Source: JBMNGO01 sp050949885
GTDB taxonomy: Bacteria; Bacillota; Syntrophomonadia; Syntrophomonadales; Syntrophomonadaceae
Direction of reading: 5' to 3'
Assembly (NCBI GenBank): GCA_050949885.1
Contig: JBMNGO010000001.1
Coordinates: 496,001-560,000, forward strand
DNA length: 64,000 nt
Part shown: positions 57,101-64,000 of the stretch, piece by piece
How positions within the stretch are numbered: the stretch's first letter is position 1
Layout of the letters: each line of letters opens with the position of its first letter
Notes under the pieces: model-generated
Seen by the model: the letters and a program-made list of their open reading frames with translations, nothing else
What the model was told of the DNA's origin: nothing
Databases searched by the model: none
Position numbers and translations under genes: made by a program

Positions 57101-57671
57101 CGCTAATAGAACTGTCCAGCCTAAAATTGTAAAACAGCTCTATCAAAGGCTTAACCAAAAAACTGATAGTAACATCTTCCGCAGGATTCCTGACAAAGGT
57201 GGTCAAAACACAATCATACCCATAATTTAGAGGAGCCAGAATTCTCGGTACCCAGTCACTGGAAAAACCCCTTTTGCCCTGGCTCTTCACATCGGCGGCC
57301 AGAATTAAAAGGTCGGCCTCCAGTCGCTTGGCAATCTCCATTAAGGCCCTGATGCTGGAACCTCTCCCATTGGTTCCCGGTTTCATAATAAATTCGCAAT
57401 GAGGCACAGAAAAAGCCATGCTTCTAATAATTTCGATAAGATCGGCTCCCCGTGGGTCACCTGCACAGACTATAAGAGGGTGTTTATAGTCTGTGATCTT
57501 AGGCAAAGCTTTTTCAACATTTTCCAGCACTTGCACCAAAATCTCTTTCTCATTGTAAAAAGGAATTCCTATGACAAGATCAGTATTCCTATAATCTTTA
57601 AACATTACGGAAGCTTCCTGGAGTGTCTGTTCGAAAAGCATATCAATTCTTTCAGCTTGCTCACGATCCAA
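54105..57671 (-). CDS. Glycosyltransferase (GT-A)-GH130 fusion protein
   Basis: The 1188-residue cytoplasmic protein joins two catalytic folds. Residues ~45-290 resemble a GT-A nucleotide-sugar transferase (VIGIPFYNEKEILVQVLENV; GDPRGADLIEIIRS; NGRGSSIRALMEIAK; ILAADVKSQGKRG), nearest by eye to mannosylglycerate/glucosyl-phosphoglycerate synthases. Residues ~300-860 are mostly helical with no domain I recognise. Residues ~870-1188 are GH130 (GCEDPRVVIIDD; RIEPSIWVSY; YHGVDRNRVYRLG; VYYGAADT), a family of mannoside phosphorylases. One chain may therefore both build and phosphorolyse mannosides. It is divergent from manC-manB and has a partial paralogue at 62983-64000. Confidence 0.8.
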   Translation of the reverse strand: MDREQAERIDMLFEQTLQEASVMFKDYRNTDLVIGIPFYNEKEILVQVLENVEKALPKITDYKHPLIVCAGDPRGADLIEIIRSMAFSVPHCEFIMKPGTNGRGSSIRALMEIAKRLEADLLILAADVKSQGKRGFSSDWVPRILAPLNYGYDCVLTTFVRNPAEDVTISFLVKPLIELFYNFRLDSSISGIYAFSHDVVEDLCLEIKFWLKETRGYGIDPWLLTRIIRWNKRICQVSLGSKLDQSSMDKVNYVFKEMARAIFECIKRDEEYWLNRKMIVRAPDLFGGPYEDMPGDQIYCTREMVTLFKRSFHQYRSVFENTIKPSLFSDVERIVLTPSHDFRFSSQVWADTVLSLLFKYWFASTSNRDDILNALTFSFNGRVAGFLNQLETLEDMVQEIRGLDSDRLINIEANITKQEQLSCYLQWKDSFTAQWKKKALETKPPIIPAHFLEYIPGIPIVLPKVLKGRGGRTVHSEELFNRLQERYQKAFRNFVYGYLKVPEDADLNQVSEAFQQFLQELEETMDILFPGNLHSEEGIDQVLSNIFRLFPHTRVFSIKDDIFKEALRRFPPINVMIPAGFKSIKEMLNNMDARNAVSMANLVETRKYADRMLLWILENLKPEEMEEVEVKYIVLDELSRGIAKIGNISDLNKLTTRMVVRPINKGMGGDFPKLRFCLFIARHIMIAQNYGRMWRIYARERKNLGNKIRNSLIGRYEATAFSAHNILENWHHRLMIEQFKVLAQQLEEAGRLKEAEMINAMCDSYGLSQIMADGTFMPLSAWSWSSYSYKGGSGVPTPLSCHVEEKWFNHDLLEDIYRDLGYNAEEIQSNVIQLVGEGRASENLLDTLLGIRSKDVKVVPREGIDYPPAGPLIRDKNNPLLNPIPEHYWESKYVLNAAAVRIDGKVYILYRAFGDDEISRIGMAVTDGYNVLERLEDPIFIPQDEKESRGCEDPRVVIIDDELYMMYTAYNGVIAQISAASIKIDDFLNRRWDKWVRKGFAFEDIWNKDAILFPEKIKGRYCIYHRIEPSIWVSYMDKLEFPVPKEKHSIILGPRSGMMWDSLKIGAGSQPIKTKYGWLMIYHGVDRNRVYRLGVFLVDLENPELLLYQSPNPILSPETEYEIGKEGAWVPNVVFTCGAVSDEDKEVLDANDKVLVYYGAADTYLCLATATVGELIPEEIRREIEFRR

Positions 57672-58155
57672 GTTAAATTTCCTCCTTTTACAAAATAAAT
57701 ACTACCCGGGGGTTAATTAGTCCCTGGATCTACACCCAATCTAAAAGATATACCCTTGTTAATCTGCTAATCCGTGCGGATCAATTAATTATTCCTAAAA
57801 TATCCTGCTAAATCCGGGAATCTGACCGAAAACCGATTCAAACACTGTATTGTTGAATTATGTCTTATCTGTTAAAATATATCTAACTAGCAATTATCCA
57901 CATTTTTAATAACATATCTCATTTTACCAAATATACTAGGTAAAAAATAGCCAGCTTAAAGAAAGTTGAATATCTTGATTATTTTGGCACCGGTTCCATT
58001 TTTGACTAAGAGCCCTTATTCGCTTATATAATCTGCTATAAGTGGTCATAATATTAAGAGCTTTTAAAAACTGTTGCTAAATGTTTATAAGTTATTCCTT
58101 GCATATAGTATAGTACTAATGTCAACATTTTTGGAGGTACATTTGGAGGTACATT
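57672..58155. other. Divergent promoter region between the GT-GH130 gene and manC
   Basis: The 484-bp AT-rich region has no gene. A candidate plus-strand promoter is TTGACT (58002-58007) and TATAAT (58027-58032) with a long 19-nt spacer. The last 26 bp carry a duplicated Shine-Dalgarno. No regulatory RNA was recognised. Confidence 0.5.
58130..58153 (+). repeat. Tandem 12-bp duplication containing the manC Shine-Dalgarno
   Basis: TTTGGAGGTACA occurs twice in direct succession, directly before TTATG. Only the second GGAGG is correctly spaced (6 nt) from the ATG at 58156. Confidence 0.85.
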
Positions 58156-59202
58156 ATGATAGCGGTTATCTTAGCTGGTGGAAAAGGTCTTCGTCTTTGG
58201 CCCGAAAGCCGCCGGAATCGTCCCAAGCAACTCTGCCAACTTGTTGATAATAAATGCATGCTGGACCATACTATTGATCGTTTAATGGCGGCCGGAGCCC
58301 AACATATCCTTGTTGTTACCGGAGACAACCTGTTATCCCAAGTACAGGAAACCATCGCCCAACGCCCCGATGCTGCTCAAATAGAGGTTATAGGGGAACC
58401 GGAAGGTAAGAACACCGCTCCGGCTGTGGGACTAGCTTTGTCAAGGCACCTATCGGATCAGGAAGACCCTATAATAGGGGTCTTTCCCGCTGACCACCAT
58501 GTACTTGATGTACAGAATTTTGGCCGCAGTATTGCCCAAGCAGAAACTGCAGCTGAAAATGGTCTTATAGCCACCATTGGCATTACCCCCAAAAAGCCTG
58601 AGACAGGGTATGGCTATATTGAAAAAACCAGGTGGGAGTTTGCCCATATCCCCGGTGTATACCAGGTAAACTCATTTTGTGAGAAACCCGATTTAAACAC
58701 TGCCCAATCCTATATCAAAACTGGCCAGCACATGTGGAACTCTGGTATTTATATGGGCCGGGTGAGTACCTTTTTAGAAGAATTTGCGGAGCACCTTCCG
58801 GAAATATATGAACACCTTACCAAAGGTTTTGATGCTTATTTAAATTCTTATTCCCTGCTGCCCAGTATTAGTTTGGATTATGGTATAGCGGAAAAGTCCA
58901 GCCGCATGGCAGTAGTCCCGGCTGATTTCGGTTGGCTTGATTTGGGTAGCTGGGATGCACTGGCAGAACTATTCGAAAAGGATCAATCATCAAATGTAGC
59001 AGTAGGTAAGGACATTATGGTCTTGAACAGCCAAAACTGTGTAGTGAAACAAAAAGACAAAACCGTGGTCCTTTATGGGCTGAAAAACATTCTGGTGGTT
59101 GAAACTGATGATGTAATAATGATTTCCGACCGCAACAAATGCCAGGATGTTCGCAAAGTAGTGGAAGCTTTGCGTCAGAATAACCGTGACGATTTGCTGT
59201 AG
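58156..59202 (+). CDS. manC: Mannose-1-phosphate guanylyltransferase
   Basis: The 348-residue enzyme makes GDP-mannose from GTP and mannose 1-phosphate. It starts with the signature VILAGGKGLRLWPESR, then PKQLCQL, and continues EGKNTAPAVGLAL, GVFPADHHVL, the product loop FCEKPDL, WNSGIYMG and the late SLDYGIAEKS and GWLDLGSWDAL. It is the short form without the C-terminal isomerase domain. It is followed by manB after 34 bp and thus supplies an activated mannosyl donor for the glycosyltransferases nearby. Confidence 0.95.
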   Translation: MIAVILAGGKGLRLWPESRRNRPKQLCQLVDNKCMLDHTIDRLMAAGAQHILVVTGDNLLSQVQETIAQRPDAAQIEVIGEPEGKNTAPAVGLALSRHLSDQEDPIIGVFPADHHVLDVQNFGRSIAQAETAAENGLIATIGITPKKPETGYGYIEKTRWEFAHIPGVYQVNSFCEKPDLNTAQSYIKTGQHMWNSGIYMGRVSTFLEEFAEHLPEIYEHLTKGFDAYLNSYSLLPSISLDYGIAEKSSRMAVVPADFGWLDLGSWDALAELFEKDQSSNVAVGKDIMVLNSQNCVVKQKDKTVVLYGLKNILVVETDDVIMISDRNKCQDVRKVVEALRQNNRDDLL

Positions 59203-59236
59203 AAGGCATAGTGCACGGTAATAGGAGGAGATACTT

Positions 59237-60613
59237 ATGCAAAATATCTTTCGTCAGTATGACATCAGGGGGATTGTAGACCGGGATATAACTGACCAAA
59301 TTATGTATGATATTGCCCGGGCTTTTGCAGCTCGCGCCATTAGAGCGGGATATGACACTGTTCTTATGGGCATGGACAACCGAGCATCATCTCCCCGTAT
59401 GCATGACCTGGCAGTAAGGGCTGTTGTAGAATCGGGATGTCATGTGATTGATCTGGGAATAGTGGTAACTCCAATCTTTTATTTTGCTGCCCATTATCTT
59501 GATATACGTGCAGGTATCATGATTACAGCCAGTCATAATCCACCCGAATATAACGGATGCAAACTCCTTCTAGGTGATACTACCATCTATGGCGAAGAAA
59601 TCCAGGAAATACGCAGAATGATTGAGAAAGGGGATTTTATTTCCCGTCCTCCTGGTTCCATCAAAAAGGTAGATGTGTCTGAAGCTTATATAAAAATGAT
59701 CCAGGAAAAAATCTCCCTAGGGCCCAATAAGCCTAAAATAGTTGTTGACTGCGGTAATGGTACCGCTTCCCTTTTTGCCCCCCAGCTCTTCCGCAGGTTG
59801 GGCTGTGAAGTAGTTGAATTATATTGTGACTCTGATTCAAGTTTTCCCAATCACCATCCAGATCCTGTTAATCCTGAAAATATGAAAGATCTGGTAGCAG
59901 AAGTCAAAAGAACCGGAGCCCATATCGGCATCGGGATAGATGGTGACGGAGACCGGCTGGGAGTGGTGGACCCGGAAGGGAATATGATTTGGGGAGACCA
60001 GTTAATGATTCTTTTCTGGCGGGATATTCTGCCCCGCTATCCCCAGACCCAGTGTATTGTGGAAGTCAAATGCTCCCAGAGCCTCATTGATGAAATAAAA
60101 CGCCTGGGCGGAAGACCATTAATCTATAAGACCGGCCATTCTTTGATCAAAGCCAAAATGAAAGAAATTGGAGCAGTTTTTACCGGAGAAATGTCCGGCC
60201 ATATGTTTTTTGCTGATGATTATTATGGATATGATGATGCTTTATATGCAGGAGCTCGTCTGGTGGCACTTTTATCCCGCAGCCAGCAGACTATTCAGGA
60301 AATGTTGGCTGATATCCCTAAATATTATGCAACACCGGAAATAAGGCTTCCTAGCACTGATGAGAATAAATTTAAGGTTGTTCATCAAGTATTAGAACAT
60401 TTTAAAAATAAGTATGAAATAATCGACATCGATGGTGCAAGAATACTATTTCCCGAAGGTTGGGGTCTGGTCAGGGCTTCCAACACCGGCCCCGAGATCA
60501 TTGTGCGCTGTGAAGGCAATTCCCCTGATGCATTGGAAAGAATTAAGGAAGAGTTATTTGGTTTTTTGCGGCAACTGGACAAAGGTTGGGAGAACATAGG
60601 CAAGTATGAATAA
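59237..60613 (+). CDS. manB: Phosphomannomutase / phosphoglucomutase
   Basis: The 458-residue protein has the four alpha-D-phosphohexomutase domains. Visible sites: FRQYDIRGIV at the start, the phosphoserine loop ITASHNPPEYNG at ~97, the metal loop GIDGDGDRLGVVD at ~237, the sugar-specificity loop GEMSGHMFF at ~318 and RASNTGPEIIVRCE near the end. It interconverts mannose 6- and 1-phosphate for ManC; glucose activity is possible. GGAGG precedes the ATG. Confidence 0.95.
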   Translation: MQNIFRQYDIRGIVDRDITDQIMYDIARAFAARAIRAGYDTVLMGMDNRASSPRMHDLAVRAVVESGCHVIDLGIVVTPIFYFAAHYLDIRAGIMITASHNPPEYNGCKLLLGDTTIYGEEIQEIRRMIEKGDFISRPPGSIKKVDVSEAYIKMIQEKISLGPNKPKIVVDCGNGTASLFAPQLFRRLGCEVVELYCDSDSSFPNHHPDPVNPENMKDLVAEVKRTGAHIGIGIDGDGDRLGVVDPEGNMIWGDQLMILFWRDILPRYPQTQCIVEVKCSQSLIDEIKRLGGRPLIYKTGHSLIKAKMKEIGAVFTGEMSGHMFFADDYYGYDDALYAGARLVALLSRSQQTIQEMLADIPKYYATPEIRLPSTDENKFKVVHQVLEHFKNKYEIIDIDGARILFPEGWGLVRASNTGPEIIVRCEGNSPDALERIKEELFGFLRQLDKGWENIGKYE

Positions 60614-60648
60614 CCCCCATAGACCTTGTGACAAAAGGAGTGATAGAC

Positions 60649-61821
60649 ATGACATTATTGAATATAGGTACTTACCCTCCCAAGCAGTGCGGTATTGCTA
60701 CTTTTTCTACAGATCTGCGCAACAGTCTTATTATAAATGGGAACGATGTAAAAATTATGGCCGTCTCAGATGAAGGTGATTACAAGTATCCCAGGGAAGT
60801 AATATATAACCTTCGGCAGCATCAGAAACAGGATTACATCAAAGCAGCTGCGTTTATCAATGCTTCTCCCGCCATCAGGCTGGTGCTGATCCAGCACGAA
60901 TATGGCATCTTTGGGGGAAATGACGGGGAGTATATACTGGAACTAGTCAGGTTGTTGCATAAACCCTACATTCTTATAACCCATACGGTACTTCCACGCC
61001 CCTCCAAACAACAGAAGCAGATACTAAATATCCTGTGTGACCGAGCCTCAGCCATAGTCTGTATGACCAGAAACTCCGCCGAGCTCCTGGCCGATTTGTA
61101 TGAAGCACCTCCTGAAATAATAAACGTAATTGCTCATGGGGTTCCCAAATTCAAAAAGTACCCGGCGAACGTTTTGAAACAAAAGTATGGTCTGGAAAAG
61201 CGCGAAATCATCAGCACCTTTGGTTTGTTGGGGCCCGGCAAAGGCCTTGAACTGGGTATTCAGGCCATTGCCCGAGTTGCAAAAGAGTATCCCCAAATTC
61301 TCTTTTTGATTTTGGGCCAGACCCATCCGGTGCTAAAAAGGCACGAAGGAGAAAAGTACCGCCTTATGCTGGAAAGCATGATACAAGATTTGCACTTGGA
61401 ATCCCATGTGAAGTTTGTCAACAAATATCTGAGTGACGAAGAAATAGGTGAGTACCTGGGCTTAACCGATATCTATCTAAGTCCCTACCCCAACAAAGAC
61501 CAAGCCGTCAGCGGTACCCTGGCCTTTGCCGTTGGCTGCGGGAGAGCCATTATTTCCACTTCCTATGCCCATGCTCGGGAAGTTTTACGGGACGGGCGTG
61601 GACTGCTGGCGAAGGAAGCTGACCCTGATGAACTAGCTGCTCTAATCAAACAGATTCTTGGTAACCATAAACTGAAGAAAGAACTGCAGCGCAAAGCGAG
61701 TGAATTAGGGCAAACCTGGACCTGGCCCAGTATCGGCAGCCAGTATACCAGTCTGTTTTCCAAGCTTCTTGATGACAACCTTTTAGGAGATGAATCAAGT
61801 ATCAACTATGTTGGACTTTAG
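60649..61821 (+). CDS. GT4-family glycosyltransferase
   Basis: ATG at 60649, 8 nt after AAAGGAG, gives 390 residues. The GT-B fold shows LNIGTYPPKQCGIATFSTDL at the N terminus, the QHEYGIFGGNDG loop at ~90, VIAHGVPKF at ~165 and, in the donor half, ISTFGLLGPGKGLELGI and YLSDEEIGEYL...YLSPYPNKDQAVSGTLAFAVGCG (given here in parts). It probably uses GDP-mannose made by ManC/ManB. Its end overlaps the next gene by 32 bp. Fused or adjacent pairs of this GT with the following barrel protein are familiar, which suggests a joint role. The acceptor is unknown. Confidence 0.88.
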   Translation: MTLLNIGTYPPKQCGIATFSTDLRNSLIINGNDVKIMAVSDEGDYKYPREVIYNLRQHQKQDYIKAAAFINASPAIRLVLIQHEYGIFGGNDGEYILELVRLLHKPYILITHTVLPRPSKQQKQILNILCDRASAIVCMTRNSAELLADLYEAPPEIINVIAHGVPKFKKYPANVLKQKYGLEKREIISTFGLLGPGKGLELGIQAIARVAKEYPQILFLILGQTHPVLKRHEGEKYRLMLESMIQDLHLESHVKFVNKYLSDEEIGEYLGLTDIYLSPYPNKDQAVSGTLAFAVGCGRAIISTSYAHAREVLRDGRGLLAKEADPDELAALIKQILGNHKLKKELQRKASELGQTWTWPSIGSQYTSLFSKLLDDNLLGDESSINYVGL

Positions 61822-62878
61822 ACATTTAATAAGCATGACTGACGATATAGGGATGCTTCAGTTTTCCCGAAAATCGCGTCCTGACCCAGCAAGCGGTTAT
61901 ACACTTGATGATAATGCCCGGGCCTTAATGGTTGCCCTTTATATGCCCGATTCCGACCCTTATTTGTTTAAATACACCAATTATCTCTATCTTTCTCAAC
62001 AAAAAGACGGTAGTTGGTCCAATTTTATGTATAATGGCAAGTTCTACTCCCGTTACAATTCCGAAGATAGTGTGGGGCGGGCCTTGCTGGCTTGCAGCAT
62101 GGGCATGCAAGCAACTATTCCCGACATAAGGGAAATGTGCCAAAGCATGATGGAGAGAAATCTTCCATTGGCCTTGAATTTCCGTTCGCCCCGGGCTATA
62201 GCCTATACCCTGGTAGCCCTTTGCTGCCAAGATCAAGCGACTGTGGATAAAAGAAAAACATCCCTGATTCAGCACTTGTATGATTTTCTCAAAAACCTTT
62301 ACCAGAATACCGCTGGTGACAGATGGTACTGGTTCGAAAATTATCTGACCTACTGTAACGGCATCCTGCCCCAGTCCATGTTTGCGTTATATAAGGCAAC
62401 AGGAGACAAAACCGCATTAAAAATCGGTACTGAGTCTTTAGGCTTTTTAATTGATGTGCTGTTTCAAAAAGGTTACCTGAATATTATCGGCAATCGGGGC
62501 TGGTACCACCGAGGACAGCCTATACCCGATTTTGACCAGCAGCCCGTTGATGCCGCTTCTGTAGTAATGGCCTGTTTGCAGGCTTATAAGGTCACAGACC
62601 AAAAAGACTATCTGAAATTGGCCAATTTAGCCGACAGTTGGTATCGAGGCAACAACCGCCTTTCCTTAAGCCTGTACGATGAAAAAACCGGGGGCTGTTT
62701 TGACGCCCTTACTCCTGACGGAGTAAACCTCAATCAAGGAGCCGAAGCAGTCCTCTCCCTTCTCCTATCCGACATCTTCCTGACCGAAGCACTGGGACAA
62801 GGGGGCAGGTACCATAATTCTTCTATGCTAGCGAACTGTGGCGACCCAACCACGGGGACAGGTACCGTGATCCTTTAG
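61790..62878 (+). CDS. (alpha/alpha)6-barrel glycosidase-like protein, partner of the GT4 enzyme
   Basis: The 362-residue protein is rich in short helices with aromatic and Gly turns (YTLDDNARALMVALYM; DGSWSNFMYNGKFYSRYNSEDSVGRALLA; RWYWFENYLTYCNGILPQSMF), typical of a six-hairpin barrel. I do not recognise a specific family; no catalytic pair is certain. The start is not settled: ATG at 61790 is directly next to GGAG, while ATG at 61808 is 18 nt away, and translation is probably coupled to the upstream gene. The last ~12 codons and the stop lie in a REP-like repeat (GGGGACAGGTACCGTGATCC), so the original C terminus may have been altered. Confidence 0.75.
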   Translation: MNQVSTMLDFRHLISMTDDIGMLQFSRKSRPDPASGYTLDDNARALMVALYMPDSDPYLFKYTNYLYLSQQKDGSWSNFMYNGKFYSRYNSEDSVGRALLACSMGMQATIPDIREMCQSMMERNLPLALNFRSPRAIAYTLVALCCQDQATVDKRKTSLIQHLYDFLKNLYQNTAGDRWYWFENYLTYCNGILPQSMFALYKATGDKTALKIGTESLGFLIDVLFQKGYLNIIGNRGWYHRGQPIPDFDQQPVDAASVVMACLQAYKVTDQKDYLKLANLADSWYRGNNRLSLSLYDEKTGGCFDALTPDGVNLNQGAEAVLSLLLSDIFLTEALGQGGRYHNSSMLANCGDPTTGTGTVIL

Positions 62879-62970
62879 TCGGGCCAATCATGGGGACATG
62901 TACGCTGATTCCAGGTCATTCACAAACAAGGTGAGATGGCAGAGAGAATCAAGGGACCTGTCCCCGTGAT
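62850..62970. repeat. REP-like repeat cluster
   Basis: Two direct copies, GGGGACAGGTACCGTGAT at ~62853 and GGGGACATGTACGCTGATTC at ~62892, and one inverted copy, AGGGACCTGTCCCCGTGATTC at ~62952, lie within 120 bp. Together they can form a cruciform or stem-loop and may act as terminators for the convergent genes. Confidence 0.65.
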
Positions 62971-62982
62971 TCGCGTGATTCG

Positions 62983-64000
62983 TTAGCGGCGAAATCTTTC
63001 CGGAATTAAATCAGCCAGGGTTGCTGTTGCTACACCTATACTGGTGTCAGCAGCTCCGTAGTAAACCAGGATCTCATCCTCATCCTCCAGAACTTCCTTA
63101 TCCACACCGGGTACGGCACCGCAGGTAAAGACCACATTGGGTACCCAGGCACCGCTTAAACCAACCTCATAATCCTCCTCGGGCTCCAGAATTGGATTGG
63201 GTGACCGGTAAATAACCTTCTGAGGATTGTTAAGATCAACCAGGATCACTCCCAGGCGATAAACATAATTGTAATCCACCCCATGATATATCAAAAGCCA
63301 GCCATATTTGGTTTTCAAGGGCTGCGCCCCTGCTCCTATTTTTAAGGAGTCCCACATACGCCCGGGCCGGGGACCAATTATGATGGCATGTTTTTCTTTT
63401 TGAGGAAACTTTAGTTCATTCATATAAGTAACCCAAATGGAAGGTTCAATACGGTGGTAAACCACATACTTGCCCTTGATTCGTTCGGGAAAGAGTATGG
63501 CATCCTTATCCCAAATATTTTTGAAGGCCAAGCCTTCCCGCTTCCAGGCCCAGTAATTACCCCGCCGCAAGTCATCAACAGCCATGGAGGCAGCTGCTAT
63601 TTGGGCAATATTGCCGTCATAAGCTGTATAGAGCATAAAAATCCTATCTTCCACAACGATAAGCCGGGGATCTTCACAGCCCATTTTTTCTTCAGGGGTT
63701 TCCGGACTAAAGATAGGTTCGGGCAGCCTTTCAATTACCTTGTAACCATCGGTAACAGCAAGACCAATGCGGGAAATATTGTCAGCCCCTACCGCCCGGT
63801 AAAACAGGTAGACCCGATCACCCATCCTTAGAGCCCCTGGATTCAGAACATATCGGGACTCCCAATGGTTATCAATAGGCTCCAGGATCGGATTCTTTTC
63901 ATAGCGTTGCAGTTGTTTGCTAGGCTCATTGGTAATCTCCTGGGTAACTACGGCTACATCTTTAGGCCGGGCCGGGAGCAGAGCATCCAGCAGGTTTTGA
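62983..64000 (-). CDS. GH130-domain protein, paralogue of the 54105 fusion (5' end outside the window)
   Basis: The frame is open to the right edge; the ATG at 63825 is internal, because codons upstream of it read QNLLDALLPARPKDVAVV and LEPIDNHWESRYVLNPGALRM, matching the other protein. The visible ~338 residues hold the whole GH130 domain with GCEDPRLIVVED, YHRIEPSIWVTYM, YHGVDYNYVYRLG and VYYGAADTSIG. It is likely to be as long as the 1188-residue fusion, with its GT domain beyond the edge. It is convergent with the upstream glycan operon. GH130 members phosphorolyse or hydrolyse beta-mannosides; the linkage is not readable here. Confidence 0.88.
   Translation of the reverse strand, partial: QNLLDALLPARPKDVAVVTQEITNEPSKQLQRYEKNPILEPIDNHWESRYVLNPGALRMGDRVYLFYRAVGADNISRIGLAVTDGYKVIERLPEPIFSPETPEEKMGCEDPRLIVVEDRIFMLYTAYDGNIAQIAAASMAVDDLRRGNYWAWKREGLAFKNIWDKDAILFPERIKGKYVVYHRIEPSIWVTYMNELKFPQKEKHAIIIGPRPGRMWDSLKIGAGAQPLKTKYGWLLIYHGVDYNYVYRLGVILVDLNNPQKVIYRSPNPILEPEEDYEVGLSGAWVPNVVFTCGAVPGVDKEVLEDEDEILVYYGAADTSIGVATATLADLIPERFRR

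Overview
The window looks like a chromosome segment of an anaerobic, low-to-mid GC Firmicute (class Clostridia; a Syntrophomonas/Desulfotomaculum-like lineage is my best guess). The evidence is S-layer (SLH) anchored proteins, a T-box leader on an aromatic amino acid operon, a heterodimeric class I fumarase, an initiator tRNA with a genomically encoded CCA, an AAAGGAG-type Shine-Dalgarno before most genes, and a 16S gene with a greatly enlarged V1 helix. The assignment to family is inference.

Region 1 (1-20100, minus strand) is a surface/cofactor cluster. Two copies of a structured leader RNA that I read as Moco (molybdenum cofactor) riboswitches, each followed by an intrinsic terminator, sit at 20002-20100 and 11921-12020. 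Behind them are very large secreted proteins made of repeated sulfite-oxidase-like (SUOX fold) domains together with chitobiase-like, PKD, BIG2, ZU5-like, transcobalamin-like (DUF4430), Shr-HID-like, copper-amine-oxidase-N and SLH modules. They surround a MotA/TolQ/ExbB proton channel with a DUF2149 partner that resembles ExbD. A secreted purple-acid-type phosphatase, an SLH protein, a SUOX-like lipoprotein and a YkoE-family ECF transporter S component (cut by the left edge) complete the group. My hypothesis is an envelope system for capture or use of molybdenum/tungsten or their cofactor. This is the most likely undescribed system in the window.

Region 2 (20235-31000) holds msrAB, a CorC/HlyC-type protein, an array of 54-bp repeats beside a duplicated piece of the 5S gene, a complete 16S-23S-5S operon on the minus strand, tRNA-fMet, typA and a DUF192 gene. 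Region 3 (31045-38336, minus) is a tad/flp pilus operon led by a 51-residue Flp pilin followed by its own terminator. Region 4 (38575-46469) has a YitT-family gene, an almost 1-kb array of 53/54-bp repeats, a two-subunit fumarase, a YkuE-like phosphoesterase, an SLH-DUF3298 protein and an AIR-synthase-related protein.

Region 5 (46538-53867, minus) is the shikimate/phenylalanine set aroA-aroC / aroF-pheA / aroE-aroB. aroF is preceded by a T-box leader with two T-box/terminator units but only one Stem I. Two copies of a ~150-bp MITE-like element with matching terminal inverted repeats lie in this region. Region 6 (54105-64000) makes or turns over a mannose-containing glycan: a glycosyltransferase-GH130 fusion, manC, manB, a GT4 glycosyltransferase, an (alpha/alpha)6-barrel-like protein whose 3' end runs into a REP-like repeat, and a second GH130 protein cut by the right edge.

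Start codons were often moved downstream of the longest open frame, on the basis of Shine-Dalgarno position and signal peptides.
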